From Anthoceros angustus (Eukaryota; Streptophyta; Anthocerotopsida; Anthocerotales; Anthocerotaceae): a stretch of 64,000 bases of DNA. The stretch covers positions 310,001 through 374,000 of the forward strand of contig MU008203.1 in NCBI GenBank assembly GCA_010909165.1, read 5' to 3'. This document shows, one piece after another, positions 37,790 to 48,959 of the stretch. The notes under the pieces were generated by a model. The model was not told the origin of the DNA. It did not search any database and was given only the letters and a program-made list of their open reading frames with translations. The position numbers were made by a program, and so were the translations under genes. Position 1 is the first letter of the stretch. Every line of letters starts with the position of its first letter.

Positions 37790-39480
37790 GCCTGTCGGAG
37801 AAGAAGTATTCCTAAATTTGGATACCAAGACAGTAATGTAAAGGTCCCTAGTCAAGTCATTTCAAACTCAGAGCCGAGAATAGCCTTTACTTTATCAAGC
37901 TGGGGCAGGCTATTACTCAACAAAATGGTGTCATTCACTACAAAGCAAGAATCACAAACAAGCCACCTTCACCAAGGTAGAATCCATTGGAGTCAGCAGG
38001 TGATTGGACAAACCCTTTCTTCCGTACAAGCGTTTGTACCAAGCCCTAGGGCTCTGCTTAAGCCCATATTGTGTTTTCAACAGCTTGCACACCTTCTGGG
38101 CCACCGCTTTCGACAAAACCTTCAGGCCGCATCATGTAAAGGACCTCTTCAACCTCCCCGTGTAAAAAGGTTATATGGAAATCCATTTGGTGAAGCTCAA
38201 GGTCGAATTCAATGGCCATAGCAAGAAGGATGTGGACTGAGGGCGGCTTGACAATTGGAAAAAAGGTGTCACCGAAGTTGATTACTGGTATTTGACTAAA
38301 TCCACCATATACAAGTCTAGATTTATATCTCGCTATAGTGCCATCCGGCTTCAGTTTTATTTTAAATACCTGTAAGAGGTAATTGGCTTGCGGCCTAGTG
38401 GTAAGTCAACTAACTCCCAAGTGTGGTTCTTAATCAAGGAATTATACTCATCATCTACGAAGACGCGTTAATGTGCTGTCATCAGGACTGTTAATGTGTG
38501 TCCAAATGGCTTAGGCCAAATGGACACACACATTTATAAGAACGTGATTATTAAGCATCCTACGCTTGGATCTAGATACTTAGATGAGGTGCCTAAAGGG
38601 AATGGATGCCCTTGGTGCTAGTAGCTTAGGCATACCATGGTACAAGGGGGTGCCTAAAGGAAATAGATGCCCTTGCTGCTAATAGCTTAGGCATACCATG
38701 GTACAAGTTGTTAAGTACCAAGTCCCATGACGGAAATCCGTCCAAAGTGGACTTCAATAAAATTCTTCTTCTTCTTCTTCATCATGCGTCTGAGGATCAG
38801 GACGCACCACTGGACCATGTAAGTCAGAGACATTTGCAGCATGCTTCCTAAAATCTTGTGGTTGATAAGGAGGTTCAATCCACTGATCCCTGGATCTCCT
38901 CTCACGGACAGGATAATGGGGAGAAGTATCCCCCAATGGATCTGGTAGCGAATAAACTCCCTCCTGGGACTGTACATCTTCCTCAGTGGTTAAATGATCC
39001 GCTGGAGGCTCATCATCACTGAGCACCTGTCCATGGGGTTCCATGAGGTTCTGGCTGACCAGCTGGTAGGAGCATATTGACAGCATCATGGTTAGCTTGA
39101 TCTGGTGGCTCACCATCGGACTGCGGGTAATGATTTGGAACAACAGTTGGTGTTACCTCGTCAAACAGAGGATCTGGTGGTGGTCAAGGTTCAACAGAGA
39201 TGTCAGGATTAGCTTGCTGCTGTTCAGATTTCCTTGAACGTGGCACTATGGTGATCTTAGAGGTAACTGGGTCAAACAGCTTCTAGGCCTTAGACTCTTC
39301 TGAGTGCCCTAGGAAAACTAATGGCTTTGATCTATTATCTAACTTCTTTCTTTTGGCTTCAGGAATAAAGGTGAAGGCTGGGGATCCAAACACACGTAAG
39401 TATAGCAGGCTTGGTTTCTTCCCTCAAAACGCTTCATAAGGTGTCTTCCCAGGTAATGCAGAAGTCACAACTCGGTTGTC
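37790..39480 (-). mobile_element. Copia fragment 3 (integrase tail to reverse transcriptase), decayed
   Basis: In minus-strand order: GKTPYEAF, LYLRVFGSPAFTFIPEAKR and LVFLGHSEESK (39470-39280); an acidic linker (39143-38754); then reverse transcriptase pieces with NTSNQL-type context and ELHQMDFHITFLHGEVEE (~38180). The last piece corresponds to the family's 'LHQMDVKTAFLHG' block, with the catalytic-region lysine/threonine changed. There are many stops and frame changes. The block between 38480 and 38750 is non-Copia and holds a hairpin and a tandem repeat. Confidence 0.7.
38490..38710. repeat. Imperfect hairpin and a ~60-bp direct repeat
   Basis: 38491-38531 can fold back: 'tgtgtgtcca..ggc' pairs with 'gcc..tggacacacaca' with a short central mismatch. 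Directly after, two ~60-bp units share 'gtgcctaaagg', 'gatgccctt' and 'agcttaggcataccatgg' followed by 'tacaag' (about 38590-38650 and 38650-38707). Confidence 0.75.
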
Positions 39481-39497
39481 AACCGAGTTGACAACCG
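39473..39497. repeat. Perfect 11-bp inverted repeat with 3-nt loop
   Basis: 'cggttgtcaac' - 'cga' - 'gttgacaaccg'. It overlaps a second near-palindrome (39469-39489) and sits at the junction between Copia debris and the truncated PPR gene. Confidence 0.9.
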
Positions 39498-39639
39498 ACT
39501 TTACAAGTACAGAGTATCTGAACCAAGTTGTTGATATAAAGTACGCTCACATCGTACGCCAACTTGATGCGAGTCGATGGCACTTGTGGTTGCTACACAA
39601 TTGTTGTAAAGGTTGCCGATTGTTGTGTCATGGCGGTGC

Positions 39640-41570
39640 ACAAATGTCACAGAATCGGCAACCGCTATCCCCTCCTCCTGCATATCATGGTGAAGACGGA
39701 GAGCCTCCTGCCCCATGCCCAGCTGGGAATAAGCTGCAATTAGAGCAGTCCATGTCACCACCTCTTTTTGATCAAATTCGTTGAAAAGTGCCTCAGCACC
39801 TTCCAAGCTGCCACATTTCGCATACATGTTCACCAGACTGCTGACTATCAACACATCAGCCTGAAGTCCTTGTTCTCTAACTTGTGCATGAAGCTCCTTC
39901 CCCTTCTCCAAAGCTGGCCTGCCCACACTAGCACATACCTGCAGGAGGCACACAAATGTCACTGAATCAGATACAGCGATGCCTGGTTCTTGCATACCAC
40001 TGTAGAGACAAAGTGCTTCCTGCCCCAGGCCCTGCTGGGAATACCCTGCAATTAGAGTGGTCCACGTCACAACCTCTTTTGAACCGAGTCCGTCAAACAG
40101 AGTCTGAGCATCCTCCATGCTGCCACACTTTGCATACATGTTCACCAAACTGCTGGCCACAAACACATCAGCTAGATATCCTCGTTCTCTAATTTGCAAA
40201 TCAAACTGCTTCCCCATCTCCAAAGTTGAAGTGCCCACGCTTGCACAAGCCTGCAGGAGACTTACAAATGTCACCGAATTAGGTACAGCAATGCCTTCTT
40301 CTCGCACAACATTGTAGAGACGAAGACCTTCCCGTCCCATGCCCTGTTGGGAGTACCCTGCAATGAGAGCAGTCCTCGTCACCACATCTTTTTCACCAAG
40401 TTCATCGAACACAGCCTGCGCATCTTCCAAGCTGCCACGCTTTCCATACATGTTCACCAAACTGCTTGCTACAAACCCATCGGCTTGATGTGCTCTTTAT
40501 CTGATTTGCTCATGAAGCTCCTTCCCCATGACAAGAGCTGAGGTGCTCACATTCGCACATGCCTGCAGCAGGCACACAAATGTCACACCATCCGGTACAG
40601 CCCCATGCCCCGCTGGGAGTACCCTGCAATGACAGCAGTCCATGTCACCACATCCTTTTCACCAAGCCCATCAAACACGCTCTGAGCATCCTCCAAGTTG
40701 CCACACTTGGCGTACATTTTCACCAAGGAAGCAGATACAAACAAATCAGGCTCAACGCCACTTGCCAGAACGTCAGCATGCACCTGGTGCCCGGTTATCA
40801 AATCCGACTCCCTGGCAGAAGCCTGATGGCCTGGCACAAACACACGGCCATCAGGTTTCACACTTGACCTGAGCATCCGATGATACAGTTCTATGGCCTG
40901 CCTGTCTTGCCCTTTTTGAAGATTCGCAGTAATTACAGCAGACCACGTGAAGACATCTGGTTCTGCAACGCCTGCAAATGGGAGCTTTGGTGCAGACAGA
41001 GTGTTGGATTCCTGTCTCTCTCTTCTGTGCTGTATTGAAGAAATGTGTGGTGGAGAAGGATCTCGTTCTGGGTCGCCTTGTCCATGCTTTGACAGTAAGA
41101 AGGGGGTATCAGTCCGACACGTTTCTGGGCACCCGTATTTTTCGAATGTATGCTTCCCATGGCAGGTTGCAAGACCAGTGAGCCGACCCTGCTGACAGAG
41201 CTTGCTCACAGTTTCAGCCGTCACGCCCCTTTCGTATCCAGCAAGCCCATGAGGGTCAGGACGACCCATCTTCCTATCCAGAGAAGCAAGCTGCGCATCC
41301 ACCCACTCTGGCTTATACAGACTGTTCAGCCAGAGCACCTCCCGGGAATCCCGATGGCGGAAGTCAGGCCAACGAGCCCTCCTTGCCTTGCCTGCAATCC
41401 CACCAACGTGCAGGATCCCGAAAGAGCTGCCGCCACAGGAACGCCTGCCGACGACTTTCGATGCACGATCCGTCTCCAGCTGTTGGACGGGCTGTCTTTC
41501 TTGCAAGGGTGCTGCACCTGGCTGCTTGGCTGCTTGTCAAGAGTTGGTTCCTTGGGGTCAGCTGGGCGGG
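39640..41570 (-). pseudogene. PPR gene, truncated, frameshifted and internally inverted
   Basis: The minus strand encodes PLS-class PPR motifs in two main frames. 41506-40583 ends with VAEPDVFTWSAVITANLQKG ... KMYAKCGNLEDAQSVFDGL. 40460-39640 has three further repeat sets (KCGSMEDAQTLFDGLGSKE, KCGSLEGAEALFNEFDQKE). Between ~40600 and ~40450 the frame is lost. The gene ends abruptly at ~39640, within VTFV, where unrelated sequence begins; no E domain follows. Near the N-terminus, after VSKLCQQGRL (~41180), the expected first PPR motifs are missing on this strand and instead lie inverted at 40985-41170. Confidence 0.75.
40985..41170 (+). pseudogene. Inverted internal segment of the PPR pseudogene
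   Basis: The plus strand reads SLFCAVLKKCVVEKDLVLGR, LVHALTVRRGYQSDTFLG and RIFRMYASHGRLQD, a clear PPR L/S motif pair. In a normal PPR protein this block sits between the leader VSKLCQQGRL and the block AEPDVFTWSAVI. Both of those lie on the minus strand directly on either side. Confidence 0.8.
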
Positions 41571-42124
41571 ACCTCTGACCAGAATACCTGCGAGAATGCT
41601 CCAGGCAGCCATAGCTTGCAGGTATGGGTGCAAGAGGCACCGACCCGTCGCTGGGCACTACTTGGGCAACCATCTATGGCGCACAAGAGGTCGGGAACTG
41701 GCGTCAGTAAATTGGAGATACACAGAAGCATCCACAACATTTCAGCATTACCTCCCGATCTGTACATGTGTTTCTGTCATGACACACCAGTAGTTTGCGA
41801 AGGTCAGCCCCCGGAGCAGCACACTTGATTCTCCGATTCTGGCCACAGCACAGTCGGTGCTGAAGTATGCTATCTCCAGTACCCATGCAGCATACAGCAA
41901 TGCTAGCAAGAATATGATGCTGATGCCAATCGGTGAGGTGTTAACTTCTGAACCTTGTACAATGCCGACGACTGACGACAGGGCATGATAATGCGCGGAG
42001 TAAAACATCTCCACGCAGTCGAGATATTTGGGAAAGAGATTGATAAGGTCATGCCGTGAAAATTGGAGAATCCTTCTTGAGGCATGCCTCGACATCTCAT
42101 GCAGGGCACAATCACAACGCGCTT

Positions 42125-42260
42125 CCTCTCCCATGCCCTGATGGGAATACCCTGCAATCATGGCATTTCACATCACCCACATCCTTTTGACCAAGTCCGT
42201 CGAACGCTTTCTGAGCATCCTCTAGTCTGCCACACTTTGCATACATGTTCGCCAAACAAA
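42125..42260 (-). pseudogene. Short PPR remnant
   Basis: Minus strand, across frame breaks: a mono-unit with NMYAKCG-like sequence ('cacactttgcatacatgttc' on plus), a 'DAQKAFDGLGQKDV'-like reading and AGYSHQGMG. This is one PPR motif pair, separated from the larger PPR pseudogene by 560 bp of unrelated sequence. Confidence 0.6.
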
Positions 42261-42299
42261 CTGTTGGCTACTAACGCATCCAGCAAAGTTCAGGTTTCT

Positions 42300-42670
42300 A
42301 GCCATGTTGCTTTCAAGCAAACGTAACATTGACTGGAGAGTGGGTAGTTCTCGACATGTTGGTGACAGGGAACAGCCTACTCGGGAATAGCCTTAGTATA
42401 GTTGTGGTGGAGTGCTTGCTAGGATACTTGTTTCCACCCAAACCATCAGGGGTGATATCACCAACATCGGACACGAAAATCAGGTGGGCATTACAATTAT
42501 TGCTCACGTATTCAAACTCCCACAAAAGGGCTGTAGTAGTGCTAGCGTTACAATTTTGTAAGACGTGCTGGTGTTCAGTGGCCGCTTTACAAGTGCGGAT
42601 GGACTGTACGAACAATGTAGAACACTGCCCTGCACAACTCAGGACATCCACCATCTACAATGGTTCCCGG
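42300..42670 (-). pseudogene. Unidentified coding fragment
   Basis: A 113-residue minus-strand frame (42313-42654) includes CNAHLIFVSDVGDITPDGLG and NKYPSKHSTTTI. Composition is protein-like, but I do not recognise it. An overlapping plus-strand frame of equal length makes strand assignment uncertain. Confidence 0.25.
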
Positions 42671-42785
42671 TAGCTTAATAGCACGTGTATGGTATATGAT
42701 GCAGCAAGAAGCGACGCCATGAGAGATGCTGAGACACTCACCCACTGAGACGCCAGAGCTCATCCGCAACAGATGCTGTGACACT

Positions 42786-42974
42786 TATCAATAATCACAG
42801 ATCAGGCTGTATGTTCAATTACATCTCTTCAGTAGAATGTACAGAGTTGAGTTTTTATGGTGAAGCGGTGCCTTAGAAGTAACCGCTAAAGAAGTAACCG
42901 CTTAATCGAGTGAGTATCGTTTCGTGAACGCACGAACCGTGCCCTAATGTGTAGCATGTTAGGTATCTTTTAAC
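42786..42974 (-). repeat. Copia 2 3' LTR
   Basis: Shares 'atcaataatcacagat', 'gttcaattacatctctt', 'agtagaatgtac', 'tagaagtaaccgct' and 'gtgccctaatg' with the right-hand LTR. Short for a plant Copia LTR but within range. Confidence 0.9.
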
Positions 42975-43034
42975 ACTCCCACTTAGTGTGCGGGCATTAG
43001 ACGCATAAGTTTTAATGCTAGTCATTGCTAGCTC

Positions 43035-44420
43035 TTAGTTATTACTAGTAATTTCTGATAATCTCCTCAGGCCCATAGATGCGCAGTGTTGTTGGTGCTT
43101 CACCAAGCTAAGTGCCTTGGTCAGGATGTCCACCGTCATCTGCTCGGTCAGCCAATATAAAACTTCAAATTTACCATGCTTAACCACCTTTCGAATAAAG
43201 TGGAATTGAACCTCGATGTGTTTGGTACGCGCATGGAACTTGGGGTTGTAGGTGAGTGAGATGGTGCCCTGGTTGTCGCAGTAGAGAGGTCTTGGCAATT
43301 GTTGAGTTTCTCCTAGTGCTGAGAGCCGGAGAAGTTGCCATAACCCCTCCTTGCAAGCATGTGTTAAAGAGCAATATTCTGCTTCCGTAGAGCTCATAGC
43401 AATAACTTGTTGCCACTTACTGCTCCAACTTATGGTTGTCCCACCGAGCATGTATAAATAGCTACTGGTGCTCTTTCTGACACCCTTCTCCCCAGCCCAG
43501 TCAGCGTCACTAAATGCTTGAAGCTGGAGAGGCTCACCTCGCTTAGTGGATGATTGACATAGAAGTCCCATGTCGGATGTGGATCTAAGATATATGAAGA
43601 TCCGCTTAATGGCCTTCCAGTGTTCTTGTGTCGGAGAAGATAAGAACTGAGAGAGAGCGCTCTCACTAGAGTAGGGCACCTTGCTAGTGTCTGAGTCTTG
43701 ACTTGAGTCTTGCTCCGCCTTGATGAGCTTGAGGTTGACTTCCATTAGTGTAGATATGGATTTAGAGTCTAACATCTTGTACTTAACTAGAACCTCTTGA
43801 ATATATTTAGATTGATGTATCAATGTGCTTCTAGACTCCCTATGTCTAACTATTTGAATTCCTAGACAATAGGATAGTTCCGTGCATGTGGTCACAGCGA
43901 AACGTTTTGAAAGCATTGACCTAGTATTTTCTAGCATAAGATTGGATTTAGACATAAGTACTACGTCGTCTACGTATACGGCTAGTAAAATGAAATAACT
44001 GTCTGATCATGTTGCTATCAGAATCTAGCTTAGTAAATCCTAAGGAATCTATGGTCTCATCTAGTTTGGCATACCACTCCATAGCGCTCTGCTTTAAGTC
44101 GTAAAGTGCTTTTAGAATAAGCAAGCATTGTATAACCTACTATCGACCTTTATTCCTTCGGGTATCTCCATATATATGGTGTGTTGGAGATCACCATATA
44201 AGAAGGCGGTTTTTATGTCAAGTTGCATAAGTTCATAATCATGATGAGATGCTAGTGCTATAAGAGTTCTAAGTGAAGTGATCTTAAGCACTGGGCTAAA
44301 TGTCTCATCATAATCGAATCCGTGTTGTTGTAAGTAACCCTTGGCTACTAACCTAGCCTTATACCTTTCTATGCTGCCATCTGCATTCAATTTAATTTTA
44401 AATGTCCACTTAGATCCCAC
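43035..44420 (-). CDS. Copia 2 reverse transcriptase and RNase H, frameshifted
   Basis: 44420-44112 reads KWTFKIKLNADGSIERYKAR, DYDETFSPVLKI and ELMQLDIKTAFLYGDL. After a damaged stretch (44110-44000) the catalytic AVYVDDVVLMS appears at ~43965-43990, then HQSKYIQEVLVKYKM, HWKAIKRIFIYLR, FSDADWAG, STEAEYCSLTHACKEGLW and TKHIEVQFHFIR, ending at 43035. The polymerase motif YVDD is intact, but the protein is split. Confidence 0.85.
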
Positions 44421-45247
44421 AAGTTTTCTACCTAGTGGTAAGGTAGTGAGGGTCCAAGTCTTATTAGCTTTGAAGGAATCTAATTCTGATTTAATTGCTA
44501 TTTTCCAGTTTTCCTTTTCTAGACATGTTATGGCTTCCTGATAATTAGCTGGTACAAATTGATCAATTGATGTGGATAAACAATAGGCTAAAGTGTTTTG
44601 GAGGTCTCTCCAGTTAGTGGGTGAGTACCTGCGGATCTGACCTGCATTGGAATGTCGAGAGCGTCTTCCTCTATTTTCGGGGTGTTTTGTGGTTGTGGTG
44701 GTTCCTCATCCATATCGTCGAAGTTTGTATCTTCGGGCTCAATAGCATCTTGCATATTTATAGGTTGGAAATTAGAGTTAGAATTATCAAAGTAGAGGTG
44801 CCTACTTGAATAAGTTGACAAGAATAAGTTGAGTTCGAGATATGTTTGCTCTGAGGGCCATCGCTCCTGCTAGGGCCTGAGGACGCTGATGCAGGTGAGG
44901 AGGCTGCAAGTTTGGCGATGTCGAGGTCGCCAAATTGGATGTCGTTGGAGGGCGATCCTCGCTGAGTGCCCTGGGCTGGTTGTGCAGGTGTAAGAGGAGG
45001 CTGCAGATGTTGAGGTATGGGTGGAAGCTGGGCTTGAATGGGAGCGGGGTCGGTGGGAGCAGGGAGGTCGACTGCGGCTTCATCTTCATCGCCTGGTATG
45101 TAAGGTGAAGTTTGTAATGCTCCCACTACAAGCAGTGACGGACATGTCCTCTAGGAAGGTTACATCCCGTGATTGTGTGACACGGTGAGTTTGAGGGTGC
45201 ATGATCTTGTAGCCTTTGATCCCGTCTGTGAAGCCTATGAAGATAAA

Positions 45248-45900
45248 TCAACGGGCTCTATCATCTAGTTTTGTGCGAGTGGCTTTGGGGACATGTGTGT
45301 AGACAGTAGCTCCAAATACTCTGAGGTTGGATAGGTCTGGTTTGTGGCCTGTCCAGGCTTCATAAGGTGTCTGTTTTGGCAGTGCAGAAGTGAGCGACCT
45401 GTTGATCAGGTATACGGCATGTGACATAGCTTCTGGCCAGTAGGATTGAGATAAGTTGGCATGAATGAGCATGGTAAGGCCATGATCCTGCACTGTCCTG
45501 TTCATTCTTTTAGCGACTCCGTTCTGCTGAGAGGTATGTAGTGTTGTGATCTATCTCGTAATGCCGTGAGTGGTACAAAACTGCTGAAATACGTGGGAGT
45601 TGTATTCTCCTCCGCCGTCTGTACGTATACATAAAAGGTTTGCTCTAGTCTGTTTCTTGGCCCATGATTTGTACTCTTGTAAGCATTGCAGAGCTTGCTG
45701 CCTATGCTTAAGTAGGTAGAGTACGGTGAACCTGGTGAGATCATCGAAAATGGGCATAAAGTATAAATAAGCATGGATGGATCTCTTGAAGGGACCGCAG
45801 AGGTCTAAATGCACTAGTTGTAATTTGTTGGTGGCTCTGGTGGCAGGGCCCTTGGGGAAAGGAGTACGGTGGCTCTTCCCTAAAGTGCAGGCTTCACATG
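45248..45900 (-). CDS. Copia 2 integrase, frameshifted
   Basis: The frame at 45814-45551 begins MHLDLCGPFKRSIHAYLYFM and has IFDDLTRFTVLYLL and IRTDGGGEYNSHVF. A frame change near 45540 leads to 45505-45248 with MNRTVQDHGLTMLIHANLSQ, SYWPEAMSHAVYLINR and PYEAWTGHKPDLSNLRVFG. Confidence 0.8.
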
Positions 45901-46130
45901 TACCGAAGTTGTTAGACCTTGGTAAGGGGAGTGCCAGTTGCTGCTGCTGTTGAAATTGTATCCTTCATTCGTTGAAGGAGCATGTGCCTGAGTCGGACAT
46001 GCCATAGATAGGACTGGTTTTGTTTCTGTGTACTAGCTGTGAGGGAAGAAACATGTGGAGTATATGTATTCAAATGATACAGATCATCGCTTCTTAAGTC
46101 TCCTGTGGCTAAGACTTTCCCTTGTGGTGA

Positions 46131-46520
46131 CTAAATCATGCAGGGGCCTTGGCCAAAACAGATATAACATCCGGATTCATCTACCTTCCAAACAGAGAAT
46201 AGGTTTTTGGTTAATCCAGGTACATGGAGGACGTCTGAGATTTGTAGAGACGTCGATGGTTTTAGGGCCAATTGAACTGAACCATATCCCTGGATAGGGT
46301 GTTGTCCGTCATCTCCCAAGTTGACAAATTGTTTTGGATTAATGGGGTTCATGTCTGTAAAATATTCAATGTGTGGTGTCAAATGTTGTGACGCTCCTGA
46401 GTCGATGTACCAGGCATGGGATCCTTGGGCCGATAAACAGGAGGCTACTAGGGCTGATGCAGTCAAGGGTGAAGGAGGAGAGCTGCAGTGGGCAAGAAAG
46501 GCCTTCGAACAGCATTTCAT
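46131..46520 (-). CDS. Copia 2 protease and GAG-pre-integrase start
   Basis: Reads HAWYIDSGASQHLTPHIEYF, the aspartic protease active site, then NLGDDGQHPIQGYGSV and ISDVLHVPGLTKNLFSV. It ends at a stop before the HHCC zinc site. Confidence 0.8.
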   Translation of the reverse strand: MKCCSKAFLAHCSSPPSPLTASALVASCLSAQGSHAWYIDSGASQHLTPHIEYFTDMNPINPKQFVNLGDDGQHPIQGYGSVQLALKPSTSLQISDVLHVPGLTKNLFSVWKVDESGCYICFGQGPCMI

Positions 46521-46875
46521 TGTGAGGGCTAATTACCCTGTAGGGGATAAGTATCTTTGGTTGTGGTTGGCCATCCTTTTTCTGCACTCCTCGTATGTGT
46601 GTCGACTTTCTTCCATGTGGGGTTATAGGTGCCTTTGCCTTTGTAGGAAGCACCTCTCCCTCGGAAGCCTTGCCCTCTAAATGGTGGCCTGCCCCTGCCT
46701 CTAGATCTACCTCGGCCTGAGAAGAAGGCATTGATGTTTCTCCTGAACTTGATGTAGCTGCTAGTTTTCTGCGTGCTTCCTCTGTCAGCATAGAGCTGAT
46801 AACTTTATTGACCGTGAGTGGGGTTACTCCTTGCAGGGATTGTACCACCGTTACCCACGATTCTGGTAAAGTGGT

Positions 46876-47364
46876 TTAGAGGATTGCTGCTTGTAAATCC
46901 TTTGTCAAGGTAAAACCAGTAGATAGGAACTTTGTAATCCAGTTGCGATAAAGCATGACGTGATTGTCGATGGGGTCACCTTCTCCCATCCTCAGGCCGA
47001 AATAATTCTTCAAGGTATGCACAGTGTGCATAATGTCGTTAGAGGCATAGATTTCATGTAGTTGTGCCCAGGCTTGGGCTGCTGTTTCTACTCCAGAAAT
47101 TTGTTGTACATTGCCGTGTCTTATGGATTGCAGGATAACGTTTTTCGCATGATGATTTTTTTCTTCCCATTCTTCTTTTTGTGCCGCAGTGGCTCCGGAA
47201 CCAGGATGTGTTGTAATCACTAGTGGGTTGCCAATACCCCCGACATAAGCCCATAGTTTGCGTTCCTTTAATATATTAGTAATTCTGAATTTGCAAACAG
47301 CGAAATTGTGCTGCTGTCCGTCAAAATGGTCTTCTTTTGACAAACTGATTGAAGAGCTTGTCAT
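46876..47364 (-). CDS. Copia 2 gag, N-terminal part
   Basis: The 162-residue frame starts MTSSSISLSKEDHFDG and has the Copia gag (UBN2/DUF4219-like) features: FRITNILKERKLWAYVGG, KNVILQSIRHGNVQQI, AQAWAQLHEIYASND. It stops at 46876 by an in-frame TAA, and the following frame (46848-46366) continues with VQSLQGVTPLTVNKVISSML. No intact CCHC knuckle was found in the remainder. Confidence 0.8.
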   Translation of the reverse strand: MTSSSISLSKEDHFDGQQHNFAVCKFRITNILKERKLWAYVGGIGNPLVITTHPGSGATAAQKEEWEEKNHHAKNVILQSIRHGNVQQISGVETAAQAWAQLHEIYASNDIMHTVHTLKNYFGLRMGEGDPIDNHVMLYRNWITKFLSTGFTLTKDLQAAIL

Positions 47365-47757
47365 TTTTTGGCTTATGTTTTGTATGTGTGCGTATAGGCT
47401 GATGGTGTTGTGCCTGTGTTGGTTACAGGCTTAGGATGGTGTGCCTCACAAGGTGATCTATCTGCAATCTCATGGTAATAGAGATCAAGTATTTTGATGG
47501 ATCAACGAGGCCTCGCAGCTGCAGCTCTTCTGCGATTAGCAGGAGCACTGAGCAGGTGCGGAACCAAGCGTAGTGGAGAAGATTCTCATTGTCTTCCTTA
47601 AGAAGAGTTGTTCTCTATTATTTCTGGCAATTTCTTATTGTTTGCTCTTCTTTCGGCCCTTGCTTGGAGATGGCATCGTCTCTGGTAGCTTGGCATTGTT
47701 GCCAAGTTTATTTCTCATTATTATTGTTTAAGAGAGTCAGGGCTATGGGAGCGCCCT

Positions 47758-47769
47758 GCTCTAATACCA
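47758..47769 (-). promoter_or_regulatory. Copia 2 primer-binding site
   Basis: Minus strand TGGTATTAGAGC, one base from the usual Copia site complementary to initiator tRNA-Met, immediately inside the 5' LTR. Confidence 0.85.
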
Positions 47770-47962
47770 TATCAATAATCACAGATTAGGATTAACGCTC
47801 ATACGTGTGTGTGTTCAATTACATCTCTTGAGTAGAATGTACAAAGTTGAGTTCTTATGGTGATTCGGTGCTTTAGAAGTAACCGCTTACTCAAGTGAGT
47901 GTCGTTTCGTGAACGGCACGAATCGTGCCCTAATGCATAGCACGCTAGGTATCTTAACAACA
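47770..47962 (-). repeat. Copia 2 5' LTR
   Basis: Partner of 42786-42974. It is followed leftwards by the primer-binding site, which fixes orientation. The words beyond its outer end ('ctcccttag') resemble the purine tract next to the other LTR, which may be coincidence. Confidence 0.9.
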
Positions 47963-47974
47963 CTCCCTTAGATG

Positions 47975-48294
47975 CCTGAACATTGTCCCTTGCAACGTGC
48001 TAGAATTCATAGATGAGGAAGGCCAAATAAGGCACCACTTGCTTCTGGAAATACTCCATCCTGCAATTGTTGCCGGAACATTTTCCAGATCAGCGGTGAT
48101 TGGAGGCAAGTTCTCCGGATCCACATCAAAAAGCCTAACTTTGCCACTAGTTTCAAGTCCGATCGCCTTGAATATGTTCCATCTTCTTCGAATGTGTCCT
48201 CACTCCAGGCTACAAGTTGATAAATCGGATCTTGATCAACTTCCCAAATAGTTTCCAGGTCAATCACAATCCATGACTTTGTAGATACCACATA
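47975..48294 (-). pseudogene. Protein-kinase-like gene, 3' part (after the CACTA insertion)
   Basis: The minus strand begins at the CACTA border and reads VVSTKSWIVIDLETIWEVDQ, QLVAWSEDTFEEDGTYSRRS and DLKLVAKLG. 'IDLE' is in the position of the kinase DFG-type metal-binding motif, and 'DLKLVAKL' corresponds to the later helix. It joins in frame to the catalytic-loop half at 52926-53150 once the CACTA element and one target copy are discounted. The right Copia 2 LTR lies just beyond its 3' end. Confidence 0.65.
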
Positions 48295-48959
48295 CACTAC
48301 TAGGAAAACGGGTCTTTTACTAGAGGCTATTTTTTAGAGCGAGGAGAGATTTCAGGCTAGTTTCGTTTTACAACGGGTGTTCATAGTTCAAGTATTATTT
48401 TCATGTATAGCCATTCGCTTTACTACAGAAGTTCTGGTATTTTACTATGGGGGGGATTTAGCCACGGGTTTTCCTTATGACATGGCATAACGAAAGCGCT
48501 TTTACAACGAGGGCTCTTTTGGGTTACAACACAAAACGATTTTAGCTAGGACTTTTCAAAATTAGATGTTCAGTTACTACGACTACTGTTGTAAAACCGC
48601 TCAAGTGTGGTTTACAACGATTAGGGTTTACAACGGATCATAGTGTGGTTACAACGGTGCGTGGTTTACAACGGGACGTTAGGTTTTACAATGGGGACGT
48701 TTACAACACAGGCATACAAACCTTACAACAACCAGCCGGTTACTAAGGAGGACATTAGTTTACAACGAGGGTCAAGGGTATTGGCACGATTTATTGGAAT
48801 GAGAGATGATGACTTTATTAGGAGACATTACACTCCGGCTCCTCGTTTGCATCGGTCATCAAAACCATTTCTAATGCCCATAACCAATGTGGCATTACAT
48901 GGTTCTTTTAATCCTAACTCTACAGGCTGATGCGGATGCGTGAGGGTCCCCGTTTGCGA

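Larger units (their letters stand above)
42786..47962 (-). mobile_element. Copia LTR retrotransposon 2 with both LTRs
   Basis: The element reads right to left. The 5' LTR is 47770-47962 and the primer-binding site is 47758-47769 (TGGTATTAGAGC on minus). Then come gag, protease, integrase, reverse transcriptase and RNase H. A purine tract ('ctaagtgggag' on minus, 42975-42985) lies before the 3' LTR at 42786-42974. The LTRs start TGTT on the minus strand. The two LTRs differ by substitutions and short indels over ~190 bp, and every domain has frame breaks, so the copy is old. No clear target-site duplication was seen. The right flank is the 3' part of a kinase-like gene. Confidence 0.88.

Noticed and set aside
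47963-48000. Tandem Copia element right of the 5' LTR, from a purine-tract-like word
   Set aside because: Only ~10 bp resemble the tract; the following sequence is the 3' part of the kinase-like gene.
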